This document shows, in pieces, positions 9,871 to 18,434 of a stretch of 64,000 nt of DNA. Made by a program: the position numbers and the translations under genes. Each line of letters starts with the position of its first letter. The first letter of the stretch is position 1. The stretch is from Paenibacillus foliorum (lineage in GTDB: Bacteria; Bacillota; Bacilli; Paenibacillales; NBRC-103111): the NCBI RefSeq assembly GCF_013141765.1, contig NZ_WHOD01000022.1, positions 80,994-144,993 of the forward strand, given 5' to 3'. A model generated the notes under the pieces. The model was given only the letters and a program-made list of their open reading frames with translations, had not been told where the DNA came from and made no database searches.

Positions 9871-9910
9871 AAAAAAGCTCTTTCTCAGCATAGCAGAAAA
9901 AGAGCTTTTT
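9871..9910 (-). terminator. Rho-independent terminator of trxA
   Basis: AAAAAGCTCTTTTTCTG pairs with GAGAAAGAGCTTTTTT on the minus strand, directly after trxA and before the uvrC ribosome site. The stem is A/T-rich and nearly symmetrical, so it may also work on the plus strand. Confidence 0.85.
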
Positions 9911-9927
9911 CTCATCTAAAATTCGAA

Positions 9928-10245
9928 TTATTGATGACGGCTTACTACATTTTTCAAAGCATCCTTGGATTGGAAGCCAACTACTTTATCAACCGGTTGA
10001 CCGTCTTTGAACACGATTAGTGTAGGTATACTCATAACTCCAAAACGGGATGCCGCTTCCGGGTTATCATCCACATTTACTTTTGCAATTTTCAAGCTGT
10101 CACCGAGCTCATTATCCAGCTCTTCTAATATTGGAGCGATCATTTTACAAGGCCCGCACCATGGAGCCCAAAAATCAACAAGAACCGTACCGGATCCTTC
10201 AACTTCATTCTGGAAAGATTGGTCCGTAACATTTACGATAGCCAT
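9928..10245 (-). CDS. trxA: Thioredoxin
   Basis: A 105-residue cytosolic disulfide reductase with the classical WCGPCK active site (about 28-33), preceded by VDFWAP, and the cis-proline segment MSIPTLIVFKDGQPV. Length and sequence match housekeeping TrxA. The start ATG 10245 follows GAAAGGAGAACG. A sigma-A promoter (10290-10317) and a terminator bracket it, so it can be a single-gene unit ahead of uvrC. Confidence 0.97.
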   Translation of the reverse strand: MAIVNVTDQSFQNEVEGSGTVLVDFWAPWCGPCKMIAPILEELDNELGDSLKIAKVNVDDNPEAASRFGVMSIPTLIVFKDGQPVDKVVGFQSKDALKNVVSRHQ

Positions 10246-10289
10246 TTAACGTTCTCCTTTCAACCTATAAAAATGTTGTCAACATGTAA

Positions 10290-10317
10290 AGTATACCACA
10301 AAGCACCCTATTTTCAA
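10290..10317 (-). promoter_or_regulatory. Sigma-A promoter of trxA
   Basis: On the minus strand TTGAAA (10312-10317), a 16-bp spacer and TATACT (10290-10295) lie about 45 bp before the trxA start. Confidence 0.65.
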
Positions 10318-10545
10318 CCGCACCCTGGTGTATCAAAGTGTTTCCAGAACCGTTTTTACCGCTTACAAATCGCATCTTAAAAAACCGTCGCACAATTGTC
10401 ACTTTCCTAGCCTTTAAATTATTCGCAAAGTTGGGTATACTAATCCTAACTAATCCCGTAATACCGAATTGCGGAAATATGATGAACACAGCGAATGCTT
10501 ACAAATACCGTTTTCTAACATGAAAACCCCGAGGAGGACCCATCC

Positions 10546-10692
10546 ATGAACGACCCGAAACATCCTGAACTGCACGTCAACGAAGAACCAAGCAATGATT
10601 TTATCGATACAGCCCTCGGCTTCGGCGTGTTTTTTGGAGTTTTGCTCCTTATTGCAGTTGCTGCCACTGTTATCTCATTAATGATCAAATAA
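10546..10692 (+). CDS. YqzM-like small membrane protein (48 residues)
   Basis: A short gene with ATG 10546 and GAGGAGG about 8 bp upstream, ending at TAA 10690-10692 just before a strong terminator. The product starts MNDPKHPELHVNEE, has a DFIDTALGFG segment, then one hydrophobic helix (about 27-46), and ends IK. The layout (short polar N terminus, D-x-x-x-GF, single membrane helix) resembles the YqzM family of Bacillus. The function is unknown. A TATACT box with a weak -35 lies about 110 bp upstream. Confidence 0.75.
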   Translation: MNDPKHPELHVNEEPSNDFIDTALGFGVFFGVLLLIAVAATVISLMIK

Positions 10693-10707
10693 GCTGTGCC
10701 TGTGTCA

Positions 10708-10746
10708 AAAGCCTGCTCCGCGAATACGCGGGGCGGGCTTTTTATA
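10708..10746 (+). terminator. Rho-independent terminator after the YqzM-like gene
   Basis: AAAGCCTGCTCCGCG, loop AATA, CGCGGGGCGGGCTTTTTAT: a GC-rich stem followed by a T run, 15 bp after the stop codon. Confidence 0.9.
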
Positions 10747-10749
10747 TAA

Positions 10750-11520
10750 CCAATAGTTTTCAAGAAAAAAACGTCACTTCAGATCTCCCTTACGATCCTT
10801 TTATGTGTAAACACAAATGTTTGTGCGTCTGGAGGGTAGGCGGATGGGGTTAAAGACGTTGTTGAAGTCGTGTTCATTTGTTTGTAGGCTTGCAGCTGTT
10901 GGAAGAATACCTCCTTCTTTCTTGCTTTACCGGTTTGTTATGCAACTCCCTAACTAACTTGCTTACAACGAAGAGAATTTTCCAATGGGAAGCTTTCATT
11001 ATTTAACCCTTGTATAGAACCATACGCCCTTAAAGAGATCACTCCATTTCCCCTCGCGGAACGTGATTCCGCTAATGGACACGCTACCTCGTAAATTCAT
11101 TATTACACGGAACTACGATGCTCTATTTCGTCTCCGACCTACCTAAATGACTACATTTCATACAAATAGAGCATCGTACTTCCGTTTCACTTGAATGAAC
11201 ACGTGTGCATTTCAAAATAGCGTACCTCAGTTCCTCTACCCGCCAATTGTTTATGATGTGAACTCGGAGATCTACCGTCAATCCTCAGCTTAACCCCTCG
11301 TCGGTCTTTTCGATGTACGGTGAAATTTGCATACGCACATTTATTAAATTAGGTGAAATAAACATACACCAAACCCAAAAACATATAAATTATATGTTTC
11401 ACAAAGGATTCTACTCGAAGCCTTATCGATGAAGATACATTTATGTAATAGAGGTAGCTTTTCTTGCAATATCAGAATGGTTCAGCTCCGCTGGCAACTT
11501 ATCAATTCTGATGTTATAAG
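10750..11520. repeat. Gene-free, hairpin-rich intergenic region
   Basis: About 770 bp without a convincing gene. It holds GCGGAA-CGTGA-TTCCGC (11056-11072) and a long inverted repeat with 22-nt arms at 11107-11128 and 11164-11185 that differ at one position. It also has an AAACATATAA/TTATATGTTT palindrome near 11378-11400, and a further stem near 11470-11518 (ATATCAGAAT against ATTCTGATGT). The CGGAA/TTCCG-ended hairpins resemble those of the two related elements at 51033-51220 and 59970-60160. A 37-codon frame at 10844-10957 has a ribosome site but no recognisable product. Confidence 0.6.
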
Positions 11521-11561
11521 AAAAAAGCCCGCTCCGCATCACATCGCAGAGCCGGGCTTTT
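11521..11561 (-). terminator. Rho-independent terminator of dnaB-dnaI
   Basis: On the minus strand AAAAGCCCGGCTCTGCG pairs with GCGGAGCGGGCTTTTTT, 3 bp after the dnaI stop. The stem is strong and the T run clear; it may be bidirectional. Confidence 0.88.
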
Positions 11562-11564
11562 CAT

Positions 11565-12515
11565 TTATCCACCGCGTTTATTAAAACCATTGACCAGGAT
11601 TACATCGACAAACGGACGAATCCGATCCATAATTCGCCTCCCCTTGAACTCCTCATCGCCATCCTTGCTCGTGAAGCTAAAATGCTTCTCCAACGCTCCC
11701 AAATCGTGGTTCGAAGTAAAAAAGGTCGGCTTCCGGTTCATCCGGTAGTTAAGAATAGCTCCCATGACATGATCGCGCAGCCAAGGATTAAGGTTTTCTG
11801 CACCAATATCGTCAAACACCAGCAAATCCGTTTCCTTCAACGCATCGATCGTTTCCTTTAGCTTAAGCGGATCATTAAACATTGACTTCAGATCCTCGGC
11901 AAAATCCGGCATGTACACTATCGCTCCTGTGTAACCGTCTTTCGCCAACTCGTGAAGCATGTAGCACATGAGGAAGGTCTTCCCTGTACCGAAGGTCCCT
12001 GCCAAATAAAGGCCCTGCTTCTGTATCCCCTCATTTTGAGTTTTCAAAATATAATCGATCACTTGACCAACAGCACCCACACGGTCCTCATCTTTATCGT
12101 AGATTTCCAATGTGGAATATCCCTCGGACAAAGCCCGCTCGTCCACATAAAAGCTGCGGATGCGTCCGCGGATCGCCTGCTGCGATTGCTGGGCAATAAA
12201 CTTTTTACAGGCCACCTTCTGGTCGTATACTCTGGCCTGCTGCTGCTCAGATTCCACCGTAATCAAGGTATAATGGCCTTCCATGTCGTTCGGACAGCGA
12301 TCCAGCCCCGGACAATTGGAGCAATTGCGGTATTCCACTGTATATTGATGCAGCCTGTTTAAATTCAGCTTCAAAGCCTCATGATCCAGCTGCGGGTATT
12401 TAGTGCGAAGCTTGACGATCAATGGATCTGCCGCTACTTCCTGCAGCTTGTCCTCAGCCTTTTTCAACAGCTCACGCCCAGGCATCCCTCGTAAAATCTC
12501 TCCTAATGATTCCAC
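11565..12515 (-). CDS. dnaI: Primosomal helicase loader DnaI
   Basis: DnaI is the AAA+ ATPase that loads the replicative helicase onto DNA with DnaB/DnaD in low-GC Gram-positive bacteria. The 316-residue product has the N-terminal helicase-interaction region with a zinc-binding cluster (CSNCPGLDRC plus later Cys/His). The C-terminal ATPase follows, with Walker A GTFGTGKT (about 170), Walker B LLVFDDIGAE and sensor I TFFTSNHDL. It sits 24 bp downstream of dnaB on the same strand, the conserved arrangement, and is followed at once by a terminator. Confidence 0.95.
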   Translation of the reverse strand: MESLGEILRGMPGRELLKKAEDKLQEVAADPLIVKLRTKYPQLDHEALKLNLNRLHQYTVEYRNCSNCPGLDRCPNDMEGHYTLITVESEQQQARVYDQKVACKKFIAQQSQQAIRGRIRSFYVDERALSEGYSTLEIYDKDEDRVGAVGQVIDYILKTQNEGIQKQGLYLAGTFGTGKTFLMCYMLHELAKDGYTGAIVYMPDFAEDLKSMFNDPLKLKETIDALKETDLLVFDDIGAENLNPWLRDHVMGAILNYRMNRKPTFFTSNHDLGALEKHFSFTSKDGDEEFKGRRIMDRIRPFVDVILVNGFNKRGG

Positions 12516-12539
12516 AGCACGGCCCCCTCTCTCCTTCGG

Positions 12540-14060
12540 TTACTTCCGGCTATCGAGCTGCTGTGCCTTACGGCGAATTTCCTCACGCTCGGAAGTGGTA
12601 AGCTGCTTAGCAGGCGCGATTACATTATCGCCAACAATCGGCAGCGCAGGCTTCTGCGGCTGTCTGCTGCTTCCCCTACTGTTACCTCGGCTAGCACCAC
12701 CGGCGCTTGCTGCGGCCCCTTTACCTGACTGACGCTCCTTAAACTTCGCGTACTCACGTATATATTGAACGGCTTGCTCAAACGTGCTGACCTGCTTCCC
12801 CAGCATATCCGTCACGCTGGCTTCAATTGAATTTTTGGCCCATGATCGTTTATTGACATATATAAAATGAATAAGAACATTAATAACTTCCTCGTTCAAC
12901 CTGTAGTTCAAATCCACCTTGGCCAGCGTGTCCAACAATCCGTCAGGCACTGTACCTTTGGAGAAAATCTTTTCCAACACAAACGTATACGGCTCATTAC
13001 GCAATATATAATTATATTGATGCTGATTGCATTCCCCTTGGAAAATATCCGGTACTTCCAGATAAAACTCCATCTCGACCGTTTTTTCCTCTGAAGCTGC
13101 CGTTCCTTGCCCTGGCTGCTCTCGCGATTGCTCCACTTTGGATAAATAACGGCTTCGTTCCTCTCCGCGCTTCTTGTCTTGCCGAAAGGTCTCATTGGCC
13201 TTGTGCTGCAATAGCTCTAGACTCAGGCTGCCGTCAGGCTCGAATACTCCATCTTCATCCAACAATCTGCATATGTCCGTCAGGTACAGGCCGTATTTTT
13301 TAACTACAAAGTTAATTTGCGCCATTTGCTCTACTTCGTATTTCAAACGCTCTACAAAATCCCGGTTATTCGATTGTCTTGGAAACTGCCTAATAATATC
13401 AGCGTATTGGAAGCCTTTATTAGTTAACTCCGGCTTGGACTCGTCAGGCTTGGAGGCAGCCGATTCGAAAAATGCCTGCTCCAAATCAAGATCAATAACC
13501 TGTGAATTCAGATGAAACAGCTCGTAAAAAGGTACTGATAAGTTTTCAGAATTCGCATCCTTAAGCTCATCCAGCTCCTGTAGAACCAGCTCATCCCGCA
13601 ACGAGAATACCATATATTTGCCAACTTTATCTCTCAGCAGCAAGGTTAAATGTTGATTTTTGAAAAATTCATTAGGCGACAACGGGGCAAATAGCGTGTA
13701 TTGATATACGTAGTCATCCGATTCTGCAGAAAACCTGCGAGTCGTCCGCAGCAACCCTACCGCTTCGAGCTTCGAGGTTTGCTCAATAAAAAATTTACGT
13801 CCTCGTTCCCCAGTTTCAAGCTCCAGAGAAAGAAATAGCTTGCGCTGCTGCTCCATAGGAGAATACCCCACTTTATCGGAGGGCAGCTGTAAAAACAAAG
13901 TCTGGTACAAGCTTATAGCATAAGCCCCTATCATCGGCTGATAGATTGTAGACAGCACTTTCATATCCAAACTGCTTAGTGAAAAATCACGCGCCACATA
14001 AAAACGGTGATATTCAGAAAAATGCAGCATATTCGTTATTCGCATAAGCTCAAATCCCAT
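12540..14060 (-). CDS. dnaB: Replication initiation and membrane attachment protein DnaB
   Basis: The 506-residue product matches DnaB of Bacillus, a co-loader of the replicative helicase at oriC and restart sites. The N-terminal DnaD/DnaB winged-helix region includes LSTIYQPMIGAYAISLYQTL (about 36-55). The C-terminal DnaB_2-type helical domain is near 340-445 (YIREYAKFKERQ). A low-complexity Ala/Gly/Ser/Arg linker and a charged tail follow. ATG 14060 is used as start; its ribosome site is weak, and the ATG 15 bp further in (MRITNMLHF) is an alternative. It is upstream partner of dnaI. Confidence 0.93.
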   Translation of the reverse strand: MGFELMRITNMLHFSEYHRFYVARDFSLSSLDMKVLSTIYQPMIGAYAISLYQTLFLQLPSDKVGYSPMEQQRKLFLSLELETGERGRKFFIEQTSKLEAVGLLRTTRRFSAESDDYVYQYTLFAPLSPNEFFKNQHLTLLLRDKVGKYMVFSLRDELVLQELDELKDANSENLSVPFYELFHLNSQVIDLDLEQAFFESAASKPDESKPELTNKGFQYADIIRQFPRQSNNRDFVERLKYEVEQMAQINFVVKKYGLYLTDICRLLDEDGVFEPDGSLSLELLQHKANETFRQDKKRGEERSRYLSKVEQSREQPGQGTAASEEKTVEMEFYLEVPDIFQGECNQHQYNYILRNEPYTFVLEKIFSKGTVPDGLLDTLAKVDLNYRLNEEVINVLIHFIYVNKRSWAKNSIEASVTDMLGKQVSTFEQAVQYIREYAKFKERQSGKGAAASAGGASRGNSRGSSRQPQKPALPIVGDNVIAPAKQLTTSEREEIRRKAQQLDSRK

Positions 14061-14143
14061 CTTTGATCCAACATCTTAAAGTCCATTTTACCACATAAAC
14101 CGACAATTCGGGTGATGAAAAGAATCCAGAAATTTTTACAAAA

Positions 14144-14178
14144 AAACCGTCAGGGTTCAATATCATCCTGACGGTTTG
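14144..14178 (-). terminator. Rho-independent terminator of ywbE
   Basis: On the minus strand AAACCGTCAGG, a 12-nt loop and CCTGACGGTTTTTTTG: an 11-bp perfect stem and T run, about 45 bp after the ywbE stop. Confidence 0.92.
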
Positions 14179-14221
14179 TGGGTGCAACCTTGTATGTTTG
14201 TACGTTGGTAGGAAAGGAACT

Positions 14222-14419
14222 CTAGTCTGCAATAATTTCTTTGACCCGACCAACCGTCCCATCCGTCAATCGCACCTTGATCCCATGCGGATGATTCGGT
14301 GAATTCGTTAATATATCCTTTACCGTGCCAGCTGTCAGTTTACCGGATCGCTGATCCTGCTTCTGCACAATCTGAACCCTTCTGCCGGGCACAACATCCT
14401 TGCGAAGCTGTCCATTCAT
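14222..14419 (-). CDS. ywbE: YwbE-family protein
   Basis: A 65-residue basic protein that closely resembles YwbE of Bacillus, a conserved small protein of unknown function. Recognisable blocks are MNGQ at the start, RVQIVQKQDQRSGKLTAGTV and KDILTNSPNHPHGIKVRLTD, ending GRVKEIIAD. I use ATG 14419; an in-frame GTG 12 bp upstream (14431) is possible. The KOW-like fold and basic charge suggest nucleic-acid contact, but this is inference. It has its own terminator. Confidence 0.9.
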   Translation of the reverse strand: MNGQLRKDVVPGRRVQIVQKQDQRSGKLTAGTVKDILTNSPNHPHGIKVRLTDGTVGRVKEIIAD

Positions 14420-14440
14420 TGTATTTCTCACGCCCTTTTT

Positions 14441-14767
14441 CTAAAACATGGTATACCCTTTCGTCCGCAAAGACTTAATCGTCGAGCCGCTCAACGCAGC
14501 TCCAATCAAGCCTCCAACCGCAGGTACATAATCGGCAATTCCGTACTCCGCCAAGTTCGTTGCAAGAGAGCCTGTCCCCCAGCCCCAATATACGACCAGA
14601 AAAATCACGAGCGCAATGTAACCATAGATGGGAAACCAGGTTGTTTTCATCAGCATGTTTAATATAAAACCGAGCCCAAAAAACAATACGAACAGCAGCA
14701 CGGTAACAATTACTAATTGCAGCAAAACCGCCAACTCCTTTTTATCGATACTTACACGTATGTTCAT
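14441..14767 (-). CDS. YuiB-like small integral membrane protein
   Basis: A membrane protein of about 108 residues with three hydrophobic segments. It contains FFGLGFILNMLMKTTWFP and ends LRTKGYTMF, both typical of the YuiB family of Bacillus (unknown function). The start is uncertain. ATG 14767 lacks a good ribosome site, while TTG 14725 has AAGGAG 9 bp upstream and gives a product starting just before the first membrane segment, as in YuiB. In Bacillus yuiB is near yumB and yumC, whose orthologues are about 5 kb away here. Confidence 0.75.
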   Translation of the reverse strand: MNIRVSIDKKELAVLLQLVIVTVLLFVLFFGLGFILNMLMKTTWFPIYGYIALVIFLVVYWGWGTGSLATNLAEYGIADYVPAVGGLIGAALSGSTIKSLRTKGYTMF

Positions 14768-14939
14768 TTTATATAAAATTTGGTCCGGGGTAAAGTGAAC
14801 GCTTGATGAACATCCCCACCCCGATTGACTCAATTTGTTATTATATAAGCTCACTTCATTTGCCCTTTGATCATGATTTCGTTACAATGAAACAAGTGAA
14901 AATTACGAATTATTCCATTATATAAAAGGAGTGGACCTT

Positions 14940-15686
14940 ATGAGTGAAGCAATCCAAACATTAGAAGGCTGGTATGCGCTGAATGATTTCCGTGCTATCG
15001 ACTGGACGGCATGGAAGAGTCTTACCCAACAGGAAAGAAACCGTGCAGAGGACGAGCTGTACAGCCTGCTTGCACAGTATCAAGATGTAGAGGATCAAAA
15101 ACAGGGCAGCACCGCGTTCTACAGTATCGTCGGACAAAAAGCCGACTTCATGTTCATGCACCTGCGTGAAACCTTGGAGGAACTTAACGAACTGGAAACA
15201 GCATTCAACAAAACGTTGTTTGCTCAAGTAACCATACCTACCTACTCCTATGTTTCTATTGTAGAGCTTGGCAGCTATATGGCTAAACCAGGTACAGATC
15301 CGATGCAGGATCCAGATATTCTTGCTCGTCTAAAGCCTACATTGCCTAAAGCTAAGCATGTATGCTTCTATCCTATGAACAAACGTCGCGAGGGCAATGA
15401 TAACTGGTACATGCTATCCGCAGACGAGCGCCGCGGCTTTATGCGCAACCATGGTATGATCGGTCGTAACTATGCCGGTAAAATCAAACAAATTATTGCT
15501 GGCTCCATCGGTCTGGACGATTGGGAATGGGGCGTTACCTTGTTCGCGGACGATGCGCTGCAATTCAAAAAAATCGTTCATGAAATGCGTTTCGATGAAA
15601 CTAGCGCCCGTTTCGGCGAGTTCGGCGAGTTCTATGTCGGCAACCTGTTGAACAAAGACAAGATGACAGCTATGTTGAAGCTTTAA
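14940..15686 (+). CDS. hemQ: Coproheme decarboxylase HemQ (ChdC, chlorite-dismutase family)
   Basis: A 248-residue enzyme of the last step of the Gram-positive (coproporphyrin) haem route: it uses hydrogen peroxide to decarboxylate coproheme to haem b. The N terminus [21 protein letters not shown] is characteristic. The C-terminal ferredoxin-like half contains the conserved YPMNKRR and [18 protein letters not shown] blocks, the latter around the proximal haem histidine region, and WEWGVTLFA. The start is ATG 14940 with AAAGGAG 7 bp upstream. A strong terminator follows. Its product feeds haem to the ctaA/ctaB/sdh systems in this window. Confidence 0.95.
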   Translation: MSEAIQTLEGWYALNDFRAIDWTAWKSLTQQERNRAEDELYSLLAQYQDVEDQKQGSTAFYSIVGQKADFMFMHLRETLEELNELETAFNKTLFAQVTIPTYSYVSIVELGSYMAKPGTDPMQDPDILARLKPTLPKAKHVCFYPMNKRREGNDNWYMLSADERRGFMRNHGMIGRNYAGKIKQIIAGSIGLDDWEWGVTLFADDALQFKKIVHEMRFDETSARFGEFGEFYVGNLLNKDKMTAMLKL

Positions 15687-15722
15687 TAGAGGTTCCATAC
15701 CGCTGAAATTGTATGTTATCCC

Positions 15723-15766
15723 AAAAGAGCCTTTCCGCCATTTTACTTAGCGGACAAGGCTCTTTT
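15723..15766 (+). terminator. Rho-independent terminator after hemQ
   Basis: AAAAGAGCCTTTCCGC, an 11-nt loop, GCGGACAAGGCTCTTTT. It is nearly symmetrical and lies between hemQ and the convergent RDD gene, so it probably serves both. Confidence 0.9.
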
Positions 15767-15784
15767 CCTAGCAACGATTTCTAA

Positions 15785-16258
15785 TTATTTATTTACCCGC
15801 ACTACACGAGTTGCAAACATCCGATCATGAAGTGCACGTTTTTTATCATCCCAGCCAGCCATCATATAACCAACGCAGAAAATAATACCGGATATAAATT
15901 TACCGATAACCTCTCTTAAAATAATGATTCCCCAAGTATTTGGAGCTCCATCATTACGAATAACTTTGATGCCTAGAGCCATTTTACCTAAGGTTTGTCC
16001 CCAGATCACCGTCATAACAATATAATAAACGCAAGCTAGGAAGGACTCCAGCATAGAAATAGCAAACGGCGGCTCAAGTAGACTATAACCAAGCATTAAA
16101 TGAAAGATAATGAATACCGTTTGTAAACAAATTCCATCCAACAAAGTAGCCCCGCATCGTATCCAAAACCCTGCGTACCTTCTTTCAGTGCTAATGGTTT
16201 CAGAATAAGACGTTTTCCCTCCTGAATATGCGGGTTCTGATCTCGTTTCGCTCTCCAA
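15785..16258 (-). CDS. RDD-family membrane protein
   Basis: A 157-residue protein with a polar N-terminal tail (about 1-27), then an RDD domain. The domain has YAGFWIRCGATLLDG, with the Arg/Asp of the family name, and GQTLGKMALGIKVIRNDG, with hydrophobic segments. The role of RDD proteins is poorly defined; transport of ions or small molecules has been suggested. The gene is 23 bp downstream of sppA on the same strand, an arrangement also seen in Bacillus (sppA-yteJ), so it may be the YteJ orthologue and help regulate SppA. Confidence 0.85.
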   Translation of the reverse strand: MESETRSEPAYSGGKTSYSETISTERRYAGFWIRCGATLLDGICLQTVFIIFHLMLGYSLLEPPFAISMLESFLACVYYIVMTVIWGQTLGKMALGIKVIRNDGAPNTWGIIILREVIGKFISGIIFCVGYMMAGWDDKKRALHDRMFATRVVRVNK

Positions 16259-16281
16259 CTCTCTTCACTCCTTCTAAGAAA

Positions 16282-17250
16282 TTAATATTTAAAAAGATAC
16301 ATAAGTCGAGGACCTATGGATACTTCCGGTAGTACTTCTTGCAGCACCTGCGCTGCAGGAGATGCCGAGTGCATCATTGCACCGCTGAATAGATCCGACA
16401 AAGAAGGCTCCTTAACATAACGAACCACCTTCGGATTGGCAATTCCTGTTTTTTCCGATGCATAGGCAGTAGCTGCTTCCATAGTCCCGAACGCGTCAAT
16501 CAGACCCAAGGCTTTAGCCTGCTGGCCTGAATAGATACGCCCGTCTGCGAGCTTCAGGACCGTTTCTCGCGGCAGCTTACGCCCCTTTTCAATAACCGTA
16601 ACGAACTGTTGATAACTCTCATCTACCAGCTTCTGAAATATTTCTCTCTCTTCTGGCTTCATCTCCCGAAGTGGACTCGCAATATCTTTATATGCACCAC
16701 TTGTGATTGTATTTTCCTTGTAACCAAGCCACTCAGCTGCTTTCTCATAATTAGCTATAGAGAAAATAACGCCCAAGCTGCCTGTTAAAGTTGCAGGATT
16801 GGCAAATATATAATCTGCCGGGGCCGAGATATAATAACCTCCTGAAGCAGCCATTGAGCCCATACTCACAATAACCGGCTTACCGCTTTCCTTAAGCTCC
16901 ACAATTTTGGAATGAATCTCGTCCGAAGCTACTACCTCTCCCCCCGGACTGTTTACCCGGATTACAACAGCCTTCACATCCTTATCCTTGCGAGCCTGGT
17001 CCAGTTGGGTAATGTAGCTGCCTGCGTTTAAAGCGCTTGAGAAGCTCCCGCTTTTTTCGGTAATAGCACCCTCAACAAACAGTTGGACTACTTTATCAGT
17101 CCCTTTACCTTGAACGGTTTGTTCATTCCACTTTTGTTTACCTCCCATTACATCCCCACTCATTAGCGAGTCAGACTTCGTAATAAGAATGACGATCAAA
17201 CTTGCAAATAATACGCCTACAATGAGCCAGGCCCATCCCTTTCGTCCCAT
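16282..17250 (-). CDS. sppA: Signal peptide peptidase SppA
   Basis: A 322-residue membrane-anchored serine protease that digests left-over signal peptides. An N-terminal membrane helix (about 5-25) is followed by the S49 ClpP-like fold. The segment VIRVNSPGGEVVASDEI leads to the nucleophile Ser in GSMAASGGYYIS, and the general-base Lys lies in SGAYKDIASPLREM. Length and motifs match Bacillus SppA. It forms an operon with the downstream RDD gene. Bacillus SppA is also linked to lantibiotic resistance; nothing here tests that. Confidence 0.94.
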   Translation of the reverse strand: MGRKGWAWLIVGVLFASLIVILITKSDSLMSGDVMGGKQKWNEQTVQGKGTDKVVQLFVEGAITEKSGSFSSALNAGSYITQLDQARKDKDVKAVVIRVNSPGGEVVASDEIHSKIVELKESGKPVIVSMGSMAASGGYYISAPADYIFANPATLTGSLGVIFSIANYEKAAEWLGYKENTITSGAYKDIASPLREMKPEEREIFQKLVDESYQQFVTVIEKGRKLPRETVLKLADGRIYSGQQAKALGLIDAFGTMEAATAYASEKTGIANPKVVRYVKEPSLSDLFSGAMMHSASPAAQVLQEVLPEVSIGPRLMYLFKY

Positions 17251-17298
17251 TGATGCTTTCCTCCCCCATTGAAATGAACTGTGTTTATTAACAATTAA

Positions 17299-18033
17299 TT
17301 ATATTGATAAGTCCTTTACTATCTTTTTTTTCATCCATTCAACTAATCCAACGTTATATTCACCATGAATTTGACTTACCTCTTCATAACCAACCACTCT
17401 TCCCTCATTAATCAGCATTACTCTATCCAATAAGGATTCAATTTCATCCACCTCATGAGTAGTCATCACCAAGGTCTGTTTCTGAGGATCAATTAATGCT
17501 ATAACGCTGCGGATAATCTCCTCTCGAACTAAGGGATCCAAACCTGATAACGGTTCATCCATCACAATTAAAGGCACCTGTCGAGCTAGCGTCAATGCTA
17601 ATTTCAAGCGTGCACGTTGTCCTTTCGATAATTGAGAGGCTTTCTGTTCCAAGTCCAATCGGAAAACTTCAACTACCTCCAATGCCTTATCCCTATCAAA
17701 ATCATCAAATATCTCATCGTAGAATTGCAGTGCTTTTTTCACAGTATGAAAGGGGTAATACACATCAGCCTCCGGCAAAAAAGCAACCTCTCTTGAGCTT
17801 AGTCGCTCCGGAGCCCTGCCATTCAGCAGCACACGCCCTGCACTTGGTCTTTGCAGCCCGGCCATTAATTTCAAAACCGTGGATTTACCGCTGCCATTTC
17901 TCCCAATAACCCCAATAATTTCACCTCTTGGAATCTCAAAGCTCACCTTAACTATAGCTAATTTACCGAAAAACCTTTTCTCCACTTGATCGAAAATAAT
18001 AATAGGCTCTTTCTTGGCCGCTTCTACGCCCAT
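17299..18033 (-). CDS. ABC transporter ATP-binding protein (YtrB-like)
   Basis: A 244-residue ABC ATPase. It has Walker A GRNGSGKST (about 42-50), signature LSKGQRAR, Walker B LIVMDEPLSGLD and switch His in TTHEVDEIE. It is the third gene of the operon permease-GntR-ATPase (minus strand) and starts 26 bp after the GntR gene with AGGAGG upstream. Such YtrA/YtrB-like modules in Bacillota respond to cell-wall antibiotics or envelope stress. The substrate is unknown. Confidence 0.9.
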   Translation of the reverse strand: MGVEAAKKEPIIIFDQVEKRFFGKLAIVKVSFEIPRGEIIGVIGRNGSGKSTVLKLMAGLQRPSAGRVLLNGRAPERLSSREVAFLPEADVYYPFHTVKKALQFYDEIFDDFDRDKALEVVEVFRLDLEQKASQLSKGQRARLKLALTLARQVPLIVMDEPLSGLDPLVREEIIRSVIALIDPQKQTLVMTTHEVDEIESLLDRVMLINEGRVVGYEEVSQIHGEYNVGLVEWMKKKIVKDLSI

Positions 18034-18059
18034 TTGAACTCCTCCTGCACTTAGTAGAT

Positions 18060-18431
18060 CTATTTGCTTTTACTTTCCAAAAATGCCTTTACACCAGCAA
18101 CAATTTCCTCTTCGGAATAGCCCAATTCATTCATCTCGTCTGCAAAACGAGTAATTTGTTCTTCTTTTAGCTGCTCTCTCATTAAGGCTAGCCTTGAGCT
18201 GTCTTCTGTCACGTAAATGCCCTGTCCTCTTCGACTTTCAACAATCTTCATCCGCTCTAACTCCATATTTACTCGTTGTACGGTATTTGGATTTACTCCA
18301 TATACGACCGCCAGATCGCGTACAGAGGGTAATTTTTCACCAGGCTGTACCTCCCGTCGAACAATTTGTCGGCATATGCGCTGAACCAGTTGTAAATAAA
18401 TCGGTTGTGTGTTCGAAAATTGTTCAACCAT
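18060..18431 (-). CDS. GntR-family regulator of YtrA subfamily
   Basis: A 123-residue repressor with only the N-terminal winged helix (QIVRREVQPGEKLPSVRDLA, GVNPNTVQRVNMELE, RRGQGIYV) and a short helical tail. This is the minimal YtrA-type architecture without a large effector domain. It starts 3 bp after the permease stop, and its ribosome site (GGAGG) is part of the permease's last codons, so translation is probably coupled. A perfect 8-bp inverted repeat in the operon promoter (19258-19279) is its likely operator. Confidence 0.92.
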   Translation of the reverse strand: MVEQFSNTQPIYLQLVQRICRQIVRREVQPGEKLPSVRDLAVVYGVNPNTVQRVNMELERMKIVESRRGQGIYVTEDSSRLALMREQLKEEQITRFADEMNELGYSEEEIVAGVKAFLESKSK

Positions 18432-18434
18432 ATC

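Noticed and set aside
9772..9915. 48-residue N-terminal extension of UvrC
   Set aside because: It runs through the trxA terminator stem and lacks a ribosome site; ATG 9771 has AAAGGAGAGG and matches the UvrC family start.
10844..10957. 37-codon frame with a GGAGGG upstream
   Set aside because: No known family and placed in a hairpin-rich, gene-free region; not enough to call a gene.
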